Assembly (NCBI GenBank): GCA_007121785.1
Contig: SKJX01000048.1
Location: 1-43,970 of the forward strand
Reading direction: 5' to 3'
DNA from: Nitriliruptoraceae bacterium
GTDB lineage: Bacteria > Actinomycetota > Nitriliruptoria > Nitriliruptorales > Nitriliruptoraceae
DNA: 43,970 bases
A program made the translations under genes and the position numbers. This document shows, piece after piece, positions 15,829 through 22,876 of the stretch; within the stretch, counting starts at the first letter, position 1; every line of letters starts with the position of its first letter. A model generated the notes under the pieces. That model worked only from the letters and a program-made list of their open reading frames with translations, did no database searches and had not been told where the DNA came from.

Positions 15829-16302
15829 GTGGCCGAGGAACTGGGAACGTGGCCAGCCGAGCAGGCGACCGTGCTGCTCGAGGTGCTCCAGACGGCTGGC
15901 CTCAACCCCGACGCGAAGCGGACCCGGGACGGCGTGCTGGTCACCGTGCCTGAGGACGAGTCCGACGAAGCGCACCGGCAACTGGTCGCCAACATGGACG
16001 CGATCGCGCGCGCGGCTCGCCAGCCCAAGGCCGGCGGGCAGCGACCCGCGAGCCGGCGCCCCCGGCCGGTCAAGGGGGCGGACAACGGCGAGGATCGCAG
16101 CCAGCAGCAGCTGGGTTCCGAGCGGATGATGCGGGCCGCCAAGCCGCTCGGGCTGATCCTGCTCGCGGTGCTGGTGCTGGGGACGGTCGGCCGGTTCATG
16201 GGACCGGTCGTCGGCATCCTGCTGGTCGGTGCCCTGGTCTACCTGATCGGCAAGCGGGCGCAGCAGCAGGGCGGTGACGACGGGTCCGACGGCCGGCTCT
16301 GA
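15829..16302 (+). CDS. DUF2007-like protein with C-terminal membrane segments
   Basis: 157 aa from GTG 15829, preceded by GGAGG; ATG 15802 in frame is the alternative start (166 aa). Residues ~1-65 resemble the small DUF2007 signal-transducing-like domain: a helix (QATVLLEVLQTAGLNPDAKR), then a strand VLVTVPEDESDEAHRQL. A basic linker follows, then two hydrophobic segments (PLGLILLAVLVLGTVGRF and GPVVGILLVGALVYLIG) with a charged tail. The domain assignment is by pattern only. Convergent with the S9 peptidase gene. Confidence 0.6.
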   Translation: MAEELGTWPAEQATVLLEVLQTAGLNPDAKRTRDGVLVTVPEDESDEAHRQLVANMDAIARAARQPKAGGQRPASRRPRPVKGADNGEDRSQQQLGSERMMRAAKPLGLILLAVLVLGTVGRFMGPVVGILLVGALVYLIGKRAQQQGGDDGSDGRL

Positions 16303-16345
16303 CGCGGCTGGTCCCCGATGGCTACCCCCGGGGCCACACGCCCGC

Positions 16346-18601
16346 TCATCCCAGCGCGTCCCGGAGGAACGCCACCTGCTCGGTGAGGAGTCGCTCAGCG
16401 ACGATCTCCTGCGGGGTCATGTGGGTCACCCCGGACAACGGGAGGAACCGGTGCGGCCGGCCGTCGGCCAGCAGCGCGGCGGACAGTTGCAGCGAGTGCG
16501 CGGCGACCACGTTGTCGTCGGCGAGCCCGTGGATCAACAACAGCTGCGGAGGGGCGTCGTCGGGCCAGTCGGCCGCATCGAGCAGCCGGCCGTCGTCGTC
16601 CACCAGGCTCGAGCGCCGGTAGACGTCCGGCTGCTCCTCCGGGTGGCCGAGGTAGCGCTCGGTGTAGTGGGTGTCGTAGAGGTGCCAGTCGGTCACGGGG
16701 GCGCCGGCGACCGCCGCCTTGAACACGTCGGGACGAGACAACACCGCCAACGCGGCGAGGTAGCCACCGAACGACCAGCCACGGATCGCGACCCGGTCGA
16801 GGTCCAGCCGCGGCTCGAGAGCGGCGGCCGCGTGCAGGGCATCGATCTGGTCCTCGAGCACGGGGGTGGCGAGATCGTGGTGGACCGCACGCTCCCAGCG
16901 CGGGCCCCGTCCCGGTGAGCCACGACCGTCCACGATCAGGACCGCGAACCCCTGGTCGGCGAGCCACTGCGGGGTCAGGTACGCGGAGCCCGCAGCGAGC
17001 ACGCGCTGCGCGTGTGGCCCGCCGTAGGGGTCGAGCAGCACGGGCAGCGTCCCGGTGCCGTCGTCGTCGGTCGGGAGCAGCAGGGCGGCCCGCAAGCCCC
17101 GGTCACCGAGCGTGAGCATCCTTGGGTGGGCCTCCAGGACGGGGGTCTCGGCGACGACCTCGAGGTGGTGGACGTGCAGGTCGACGTCGTGGCCGGGCTG
17201 GGAGGTGCGGTGCGACCAGCCGACCGTGACCGTCGGCGCGGTGCCCGCCAGCGTCATGGTGGTCTCCACCCACGGGGCGGCCAACGCGGCGGCGGCCCGC
17301 GAGCTCGACCGCCGGCCGGGCACGACCCGTCGGATCCCGGCGGGCAACGACGCGGTCTCGGATCGCAGCGGTTCCGGTCGCGCGGGATCCAGGTCGAGTT
17401 CGTAGGCATCGATCCGGGTCGGGTCATCCGCCGGGCTCGCGAGGAGTTCGATCACGCCGGCCCGGTCATCGAGCACCTCGCCGTGGGGCGTCCGCCACGC
17501 GTGCGCCGCCAGGACCTCGCGCACCTGCAACCCCGCCGGGGTGACCGGCTCGCCATCGACGCACAGCACCCGGGTGCCATCCGTTCCGAGCGCAAGCCGA
17601 TCCTCGACGGTCAGGAGGCGGCCGTCATGCAGCCAGGTCGGGCTGCCCGGGACCAGCTCCACCCAGGCGTCATCGGACCACGACCGCACCAGCTCGGTCG
17701 CTCCGGTCGCCGGATCCGTGGTGAGGACCGTGGCGGTTCGCTGGTCACGCGGTTGGAGCAGCAGGGTCAGGGGGTCCTCGCCCCAGGCGACGTGGGCCAG
17801 GTACTCGTCGCGCTCGCGGTCCCAGGTGACCTCGGTGCGTTCGCCGGAGCCGACGTCGACGACCCACAGCGACACGTCGGCGTTGTCGGCCCCCGCGGCC
17901 GGATAGCGGTGGTCGACGGCCGGGGTCCAGGGTTTGGCGGGGTCGGCGATCGTCCACCGTGGCACGCGTCGTTCGTCGACCCTGGCCGCCGCGAGCCGGG
18001 TGCCGTCCGACGACCACCAGAAGCCCCGGCTTCGCCGCATCTCCTCCGCGGCGATGAACTCGGCCCGCCCCCAGGCGACCCCGTCTTCGACGACCAACGG
18101 CCGGGTCGTGCCGGCGGTGGCGGGACCGTCGGTCAGGTCGACGAGGTGGAGCCCGTCCCCCGCGTGGTAGGCGATCGTCGCACCGTCGGGCGAGGGCCGG
18201 GGGTCGAACACGGGGCCGGCGGTGGGGTGCTCGGCGACCCGGCCGGTGGCGACCTCGACGCTGTAGAGCCGACCGGCCAGCCCGAAGGCGGCCATCGTGC
18301 ACGCGTCGTCGACGGCGTAGGCCACGATGCCGCCTGCCTGTTCGCGAGCACGCTCGCGACGGGCCCGCTCCTCCGCTGGCAGCGGCCCGTCGTCACCACC
18401 GAGGTCGCGGGCGTCGACCAGCTTGCTGGTGGCCCCGGTCGAAGGATCGTGCTGCCAGAGGTGGGTGACGGGGTCGTCCCCGGCATCGGTCCGCAGGAAC
18501 AGCACGATCGGCCCGTCCGGACCGACGGTCGGCGTGAAGGCCCGCGGCACCCCGAGGGTGAAGCGGCGGGTACGGGCGTGCTGACGCGGGAAACTGGTCA
18601 C
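16346..18601 (-). CDS. S9 family prolyl oligopeptidase / dipeptidyl peptidase IV-like serine peptidase
   Basis: 751 aa from GTG 18601, with GAGG 7 nt upstream. The N-terminal ~490 residues form the DPP-IV-type beta-propeller (blades with RPSPDGATIAYHAGDG, SSDGTRLAAARVDE). The C-terminal ~250 residues form the alpha/beta-hydrolase domain: LDPYGGPHAQRV, then nucleophile Ser in RGWSFGGYLA, Asp in IHGLADDNV, His in SGVTHMTP. A double-Glu segment near AEFIAAEEMRRSRGFWWS matches the N-terminus-anchoring glutamates of DPP-IV enzymes, which favours dipeptidyl aminopeptidase activity. There is no signal peptide, so it is probably cytoplasmic and involved in peptide turnover. It lies 102 nt downstream of the glucokinase gene on the same strand. 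Confidence 0.9.
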   Translation of the reverse strand: MTSFPRQHARTRRFTLGVPRAFTPTVGPDGPIVLFLRTDAGDDPVTHLWQHDPSTGATSKLVDARDLGGDDGPLPAEERARRERAREQAGGIVAYAVDDACTMAAFGLAGRLYSVEVATGRVAEHPTAGPVFDPRPSPDGATIAYHAGDGLHLVDLTDGPATAGTTRPLVVEDGVAWGRAEFIAAEEMRRSRGFWWSSDGTRLAAARVDERRVPRWTIADPAKPWTPAVDHRYPAAGADNADVSLWVVDVGSGERTEVTWDRERDEYLAHVAWGEDPLTLLLQPRDQRTATVLTTDPATGATELVRSWSDDAWVELVPGSPTWLHDGRLLTVEDRLALGTDGTRVLCVDGEPVTPAGLQVREVLAAHAWRTPHGEVLDDRAGVIELLASPADDPTRIDAYELDLDPARPEPLRSETASLPAGIRRVVPGRRSSSRAAAALAAPWVETTMTLAGTAPTVTVGWSHRTSQPGHDVDLHVHHLEVVAETPVLEAHPRMLTLGDRGLRAALLLPTDDDGTGTLPVLLDPYGGPHAQRVLAAGSAYLTPQWLADQGFAVLIVDGRGSPGRGPRWERAVHHDLATPVLEDQIDALHAAAALEPRLDLDRVAIRGWSFGGYLAALAVLSRPDVFKAAVAGAPVTDWHLYDTHYTERYLGHPEEQPDVYRRSSLVDDDGRLLDAADWPDDAPPQLLLIHGLADDNVVAAHSLQLSAALLADGRPHRFLPLSGVTHMTPQEIVAERLLTEQVAFLRDALG

Positions 18602-18703
18602 CGGCTGGCCTCGTTGAGCTGCGAACGATGGGGTGGATCGGGGACGCGCTGGACGGTCGTGCGGGCGGGTCGGAGCAGGCGGTCGTCACCGTGGCCGCGA
18701 CCG

Positions 18704-19672
18704 TCAGGCCGACGGTATGGGCGACGCCGCGGCTCGGTCACGAGCCAGCAGCGCGGCACCGACCACCCCGGCGTCGTCGCCGAGCGCAGCCAGTTCGATC
18801 GGGGGTGGGGTGCGCCACGCCGCGCCCACGAGCCGCTCGGCCATCGACCGGCGCGCCGACGGCAGGGCGATCGCGGCGACGCTGTGCGCTGCACCGCCAC
18901 CGAGCACGACCACGTCCGGGTCGAGCGCGTTGACGATCGACGCCATCGCCACACCGAGCCACCCCCCGACCTCCGTGAGCACCTCGATCGCGACCGGGTC
19001 ACCGTCGGCAGCAGCACGCGTGACGTCCGGCCCGGTCGGATCGGCGATCTCCCGCAACGAGGTGACCAGGTCCGGGTCGACCAGCCGTTCGCGTGTGATC
19101 AGCCCCAACGCGGTCCCCGATGCGTACGCCTCGATGCAACCACGGTTGCCGCAGGGGCACTTGCGGCCACCCTCGTGGACCACCATGTGACCCAGTTCGC
19201 CGGCGAACCCACCCGAACCGAGCACCACCTGCCCGCCGACGACGATCCCGCCGCCGACCCCCGTGCCGAGCGTCATCAGGACGACGTCGTCGTTGCCGGT
19301 GGCGACCCCGACCCGCTGCTCCGCCAGGGCAGCGACCGACGCGTCGTTGGCGACCACGACCGGCGCGTCGCGACCGTCGGCCAGTTCGCGTGCCAGAGGC
19401 AGGTCACGGACCCCGATGTTGGGCCCGTAGCGGACGGTTCCTCGGGGATCGACGAGCCCCGCCATCCCCACCCCGACCGGCAGGTGCGGGTACTCCTCCA
19501 CCAGTTCGCGCAGCGACGCCAGCAACGCATCGGCCTCCGCGGCGGGGGTCGGCCGAGCCGTGCGTTCCAGGATCGTGCCGTCGGCGGCGACGACCGCCAC
19601 ACGTAGCCGTGTCCCGCCGATGTCGATGCCGAGGGCGGGGCCGTCCGGGGACGTCGAGGTGGTGGCGCTCAC
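18704..19672 (-). CDS. glk: ROK-family glucokinase
   Basis: 322 aa from GTG 19672, which overlaps the TGA of the preceding gene as GTGA. It phosphorylates glucose. Motifs: ATP-binding LGIDIGGTRLRVA, the GVGMAGLVDPRGTVRYGPN loop, ANDASVAALAE (catalytic Asp), TLGTGVGGGIVVGG, GELGHMVV and the zinc-binding ROK signature CPCGNRGCIEAYASG. The sequence ends in a normal C-terminal helix. It is third in a coupled chain ArsA-like ATPase, Cys-motif protein, glucokinase. In Streptomyces the homologous glkA follows a gene (SCO2127) implicated in carbon catabolite repression, as I recall, and the coupling here supports a conserved functional link. Confidence 0.93.
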   Translation of the reverse strand: MSATTSTSPDGPALGIDIGGTRLRVAVVAADGTILERTARPTPAAEADALLASLRELVEEYPHLPVGVGMAGLVDPRGTVRYGPNIGVRDLPLARELADGRDAPVVVANDASVAALAEQRVGVATGNDDVVLMTLGTGVGGGIVVGGQVVLGSGGFAGELGHMVVHEGGRKCPCGNRGCIEAYASGTALGLITRERLVDPDLVTSLREIADPTGPDVTRAAADGDPVAIEVLTEVGGWLGVAMASIVNALDPDVVVLGGGAAHSVAAIALPSARRSMAERLVGAAWRTPPPIELAALGDDAGVVGAALLARDRAAASPIPSA

Positions 19673-20172
19673 GGATCGAGGTCGATCCGTTGGGGCGGTC
19701 GTCCGGACGCGGCCTGGCGTCGGCGGGGCCCGGACGTGCCGTCCTCGCTGGGCGTGCCCGTCCGCCGGTCCTCGGTAGCTGCGGCCGGGTCGCCGGCGGA
19801 TCCCTCATCCGGGGGTCCGGCCGGCGCATGCGGTTCCAGGAACGACCGGGCGGCCGCGCTGAGGTGACGAGCAGCCTCGGCGAGGTGGCCGAGCAGCTCC
19901 GGACGCGACTCCCCGACCGCCCGAGCCAGCACGCAGACCGGGCACACCCCGCAGATCTGCTCGGCGTGGCCCGCCCCGTCGCTGCACGCCCCGTCCGTGC
20001 CGCTCGCCGCTCCGTCCGGGCCGCTGGACGCCGCATCCGGGCCGCTGGACGCTGCGTCCGGGTCGAGCCAGCCGCGTCGGGCCGCCCGGTGAGCTTCGAC
20101 CGGATCGACGGACCGGTCGACGTCACCGTCGACGGGGTCGGAGGCCCACCAGGGCCGGGTCGGCTCGCTCAC
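19669..20172 (-). CDS. Small acidic protein with CXXCXXC motif, coupled between ArsA-like ATPase and glucokinase (DUF5304/SCO2127-like)
   Basis: 167 aa from GTG 20172, overlapping the TGA of the ArsA-like gene (GTGA), and itself overlapping the glucokinase start (GTGA). After WWASDP and an acidic stretch comes a low-complexity linker with heptapeptide repeats (DAASSGP). Then comes the only ordered-looking part: ICGVCPVCVLARAVGESRPELLGHLAEAARHLSAA split over residues ~90-125, i.e. three close cysteines and an amphipathic helix pair. The tail is disordered. I believe this matches the actinobacterial family that includes the gene upstream of Streptomyces glkA, from memory. The cysteines could bind zinc or an Fe-S cluster. 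There is no enzymatic motif. Confidence 0.7.
   Translation of the reverse strand: MSEPTRPWWASDPVDGDVDRSVDPVEAHRAARRGWLDPDAASSGPDAASSGPDGAASGTDGACSDGAGHAEQICGVCPVCVLARAVGESRPELLGHLAEAARHLSAAARSFLEPHAPAGPPDEGSAGDPAAATEDRRTGTPSEDGTSGPRRRQAASGRPPQRIDLDP
19990..20062. repeat. Degenerate 21-bp tandem repeats encoding heptapeptides
   Basis: Two adjacent 21-bp units starting TCCGGGCCGCTGGACGC (20015 and 20036) differ at few positions. More diverged units flank them. They encode the Asp/Ala/Ser/Gly linker (DAASSGP and variants) inside the Cys-motif protein, so changes in copy number would stay in frame. Confidence 0.7.
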
Positions 20173-21380
20173 GAGCCGGTCGCCGTCGAGGCGATCGCGG
20201 CGAACCGGACGGTGAGGACCCCGTCGTCCACGCAAGCGCCGACCACCTGGCGACGGCGGAGCGTGGCCGGGAGCGGGATCGTACGCCGCACACCGGCGAC
20301 CTTGACCAACAGGTCGTCGCCCTGCCGATGCAGGTCGACGTCGTCGCGGTCCGCCCCGGGCACCCGGACGCGGAGCCGGTGGATCTCGTCGTCGACCTCC
20401 AGCGACACGGGCGCATCGTCGTGGAGGACGGCGGCGGGGTCGTGCGCCACGTACAGCCGCGCCCCGAGGTGATCGAGCGCCGCCGCACCGATCGGTTCGT
20501 CATCGAGCAGATCGGCGGTGAGCACGGGGACCGGGGCGACCGTCGCGCGCGCCTCGGCGAGCAGCTCGGTGTGACGCTGCTTCCACCGAGCGAGGTAGGG
20601 ATCGTTGACCACGTCCGGCAGCAGCCGGTTGACCACGACCGCGTCCACGCCGTAGCCGAACAGCGACAGGGTGGTCAGCATGCGTGACGACTCGGCCAGC
20701 GCCAAGCGCTCGGGCGTGGCGACCAGCCGGACCGAGGACCGCCCCGTATCCGTCAGCAACGCGTGCACCTCCGACAGCTGGGTGTGGATCTCGCCGACCG
20801 TGTCGAAGACCTCGTCGTCGGGGACGGGGAACGGTGCCCCGGAGACGCCCAACGGGCGGGTCAGCGGCGCGACCGCTCGGGCGATCCGCCGGCCTGGTCC
20901 CAGCACCCGGTCGGCGTACCACCGCAGCGCATCCGGCAACGCGAGCAGCTTGAGGGTCTCGGCCGTCGGGGCGCAGTCGACGATGACGGCGTCATGGTCG
21001 CCCGCCATGACGTGCTCCCGCAGGTCCAGCAACGCGAACAGCTCGTCCAGCCCGGGGAAGGTCACCAGCTCCTCCGCCGCGACGTCACCCACCCCACCCC
21101 AGGCCAGCACCGCCGCGAGGTAGTCCCGCACGCGGTCCCACCGCGCCTCGAGCCGTGCCTGCGCGTCCAACTGCTGGGCGTCCAGCGACCCGGACGCGTC
21201 CCCCGGCAGGGTCACCGACCGCGGCTCATCGTCCAGCGTGACGTGCAGCACGTCGCTGAGCGAGTGCGCCGGATCGGTCGAGGTCAGCAGCACCCGCCCG
21301 CCGGCACCCGCAACGCGCACGGCCGTGGCCGCAGCGACGGAGGTCTTGCCGACACCCCCCTTGCCCGTGAAGAGCAGCAC
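20169..21380 (-). CDS. ArsA/Get3-like ATPase with C-terminal HSP20-like domain
   Basis: 403 aa from GTG 21380. The N-terminal deviant P-loop GKGGVGKTSVAAATA defines the ArsA/GET3/MinD class; TSTDPAHSLSDVL (switch I), VIVDCAPTAETLKLLALP (switch II) and VVVNRLLPD follow. From about residue 315 an alpha-crystallin-like fold appears (PVSLEVDDEIHRLRVRVPGA, then LVKVAGVRRTIPLPATLRRR), matching the ArsA_HSP20 architecture. Such single-P-loop proteins in actinobacteria are not arsenite pumps; they lie next to SRPBCC and PlsC genes, as in Rv2184c. A role in client targeting or lipid handling is inference. First gene of the coupled unit, 44 nt after a TAGCCT -10. Confidence 0.88.
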   Translation of the reverse strand: MLLFTGKGGVGKTSVAAATAVRVAGAGGRVLLTSTDPAHSLSDVLHVTLDDEPRSVTLPGDASGSLDAQQLDAQARLEARWDRVRDYLAAVLAWGGVGDVAAEELVTFPGLDELFALLDLREHVMAGDHDAVIVDCAPTAETLKLLALPDALRWYADRVLGPGRRIARAVAPLTRPLGVSGAPFPVPDDEVFDTVGEIHTQLSEVHALLTDTGRSSVRLVATPERLALAESSRMLTTLSLFGYGVDAVVVNRLLPDVVNDPYLARWKQRHTELLAEARATVAPVPVLTADLLDDEPIGAAALDHLGARLYVAHDPAAVLHDDAPVSLEVDDEIHRLRVRVPGADRDDVDLHRQGDDLLVKVAGVRRTIPLPATLRRRQVVGACVDDGVLTVRFAAIASTATGS

Positions 21381-21428
21381 GCGGGTCAGCTCGGGCCCCC
21401 ATCGGTTCGGTTCCTGGACGGATACGTC

Positions 21429-21434
21429 AGGCTA
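21429..21434 (-). promoter_or_regulatory. Putative -10 box TAGCCT for the ArsA-like / Cys-motif / glucokinase operon
   Basis: Minus-strand TAGCCT lies 48 nt upstream of the GTG at 21380, inside the 121-nt gap that separates this operon from the SRPBCC gene on the same strand. Confidence 0.4.
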
Positions 21435-21501
21435 GCGGTGCCGCTTGCATCGGTTCAGGTCGCCCTCGGAAGCTCGTCACCCACAACCCGGACGCGGACC
21501 G

Positions 21502-21993
21502 TCACGGCGGCAGGCCGGCGGAGGTCCGCGCTTCCAGCTGGAGGGCGTCCTTACACCCCCACAGCCCACGCCGGATCGCCCGGCGGTAGTCCATCACGAT
21601 CCCTCGGGGCCGAGCCAGGGGGGTCCGGAAGCTGGCCAGGTGGTGCACCACCGTGCCGCCGTGGGTGGACTCCAGCCAGAACTCCGCCCGCCCGCGCACG
21701 TCCCCCTCCAGCAGCAACTCGAACCCCTCGTCGTGGCGCCATCCGGTGGGCTGCACGCACAGGCGCAGGCGCTGGCGCCACCCACGGTCCAACTCGACGG
21801 AGAAGCGCTCCCCGACGGGATCGTCGAGGGCCGGCGGCAACGGCCGGACCCGGCAGCCCGCCCACCACGACGGCCAGCGGCCGAGGTCGGACAGCCGCCG
21901 GTAGACCAGCAGCGCAGGCGCACGGACGAACCCGGCGTCGTCGACGTGGCCGGCCGCCGTGACCGCGCCGTTCGTGGCGGCCACGTCGGTCAC
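21502..21993 (-). CDS. SRPBCC (START/Bet v1-like) family protein
   Basis: 163 aa from GTG 21993, overlapping the TGA of the hydrolase gene as GTGA; upstream in-frame sequence belongs to the hydrolase shadow. It has the pattern of the helix-grip fold: DDAGFVRAPALLVYRRLSDLGRWPSWW, with the typical W-P-x-W, then VQPTGWRHDEGFELLLEGDVRG strands, TVVHHLASFRT, and a long C-terminal helix (DYRRAIRRGLWGCKDALQLE). SRPBCC proteins bind hydrophobic ligands such as lipids. The M. tuberculosis counterpart in the same genomic setting is Rv2185c next to an ArsA-like gene. The ligand is unknown. Confidence 0.78.
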   Translation of the reverse strand: MTDVAATNGAVTAAGHVDDAGFVRAPALLVYRRLSDLGRWPSWWAGCRVRPLPPALDDPVGERFSVELDRGWRQRLRLCVQPTGWRHDEGFELLLEGDVRGRAEFWLESTHGGTVVHHLASFRTPLARPRGIVMDYRRAIRRGLWGCKDALQLEARTSAGLPP

Positions 21994-22778
21994 CGACCCG
22001 TGACGTCGTGAACGAACCCGACGATCCCGTCCGCCACCTTCGCGGCGTCGTAATCGATCTGCGGCACGTGGTAGGAACGTTCGCACACCAGGTCCCGCAG
22101 GTCACGGCTCCCGGTCAGCTCCAGCAGCTCCTGCGCGTGCGCCGGCGGCACAGTGTGGTCACGGGTCGAGCGCACCACCAGCAGCGGCTGGGTCAGATCG
22201 AGCAGCTGCGAGCGGATCCGGGGCAGCTCGCGGAACACCGACTGGAGGGCCCGGGTCGACATGATCGGGTACGCCGACTCCTCCACGTCCGGGCGGGCGA
22301 CGTCGTTGGTCGGCATCGCGGCTGCGTCCCGCGGCAGGTAGGGGACGAGGTACTGCAGCACCGGCGCGATCCTCGCCCGCAGGTCGGGCGGGTTCAGCAG
22401 CAACGGGTTGATCACCGCGACCGCCGCGACGTCGTCCGGCCGTCGGCAGCTCAGGTCCAACGAGATGGTCCCGCCCACCGAGTGGCCGACGAGCACCACC
22501 TCGTCGCAGCGTTGCGACAGCAGGTCGACGAGGTGGTCCACCGCCGCGTACCAGTCCGCGTAGCGGGTGCGGCCGAGGTCCCGGTGATGGGTGCCGTGGC
22601 CGGGCAGCAGGGGCACCTCCACGGTGTAGCCCTCGGCGGCCAGCCGCTGCCCGAGCGGCCGGGTGGCGACCGGGTTGCCCGTGTAGCCGTGGGTGACGAT
22701 CACCCCCGTGCGGGCACGCTCACCCCGCCCCGGAGCGGACCACGGCTCGGCTCCCTCGATGCTGACCACCGCGTCCAT
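21990..22778 (-). CDS. Alpha/beta-hydrolase, carboxylesterase/monoacylglycerol-lipase type
   Basis: 262 aa from ATG 22778, with GGAGG 7 nt before; GTG 22799 in frame is less likely. Serine-hydrolase landmarks: oxyanion strand VIVTHGYTGNP, LLPGHGTHHRD, nucleophile elbow VGHSVGGTIS, acid in VVRSTRDHTVPP and His in SYHVPQIDYD. The size and the HGYTGNP and PGHGTH motifs fit the Est30/monoacylglycerol lipase group acting on acyl esters. There is no signal peptide. It is coupled by a GTGA overlap with the SRPBCC gene, consistent with lipid metabolism. Confidence 0.88.
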   Translation of the reverse strand: MDAVVSIEGAEPWSAPGRGERARTGVIVTHGYTGNPVATRPLGQRLAAEGYTVEVPLLPGHGTHHRDLGRTRYADWYAAVDHLVDLLSQRCDEVVLVGHSVGGTISLDLSCRRPDDVAAVAVINPLLLNPPDLRARIAPVLQYLVPYLPRDAAAMPTNDVARPDVEESAYPIMSTRALQSVFRELPRIRSQLLDLTQPLLVVRSTRDHTVPPAHAQELLELTGSRDLRDLVCERSYHVPQIDYDAAKVADGIVGFVHDVTGR

Positions 22779-22823
22779 CCGCCGCCCTCCATCACCCACG
22801 CCCCGCGTCGGCGTGAGGAAGGG

Positions 22824-22845
22824 ACCGTAGCGCGTTGCCTAGGCT
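22824..22845. promoter_or_regulatory. Divergent -10 boxes for hydrolase and EEP membrane protein
   Basis: Minus-strand TACGGT (22824-22829) lies 45 nt before the hydrolase ATG. Plus-strand TAGGCT (22840-22845) lies 31 nt before the GTG of the membrane protein, which also has GAAGGAG at 22864-22870. Confidence 0.4.
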
Positions 22846-22876
22846 CCCCACCGGCAGGGACCCGAAGGAGCGTGAC

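Noticed and set aside
16303..16345. CCCCGGGG palindrome between convergent genes
   Set aside because: An 8-bp G/C palindrome without a loop is expected by chance at this base composition.
18602..18703. Gap between glucokinase and the S9 peptidase gene searched for a promoter or small gene
   Set aside because: No convincing -10 at the right distance and no small frame with a ribosome site; nothing reported.
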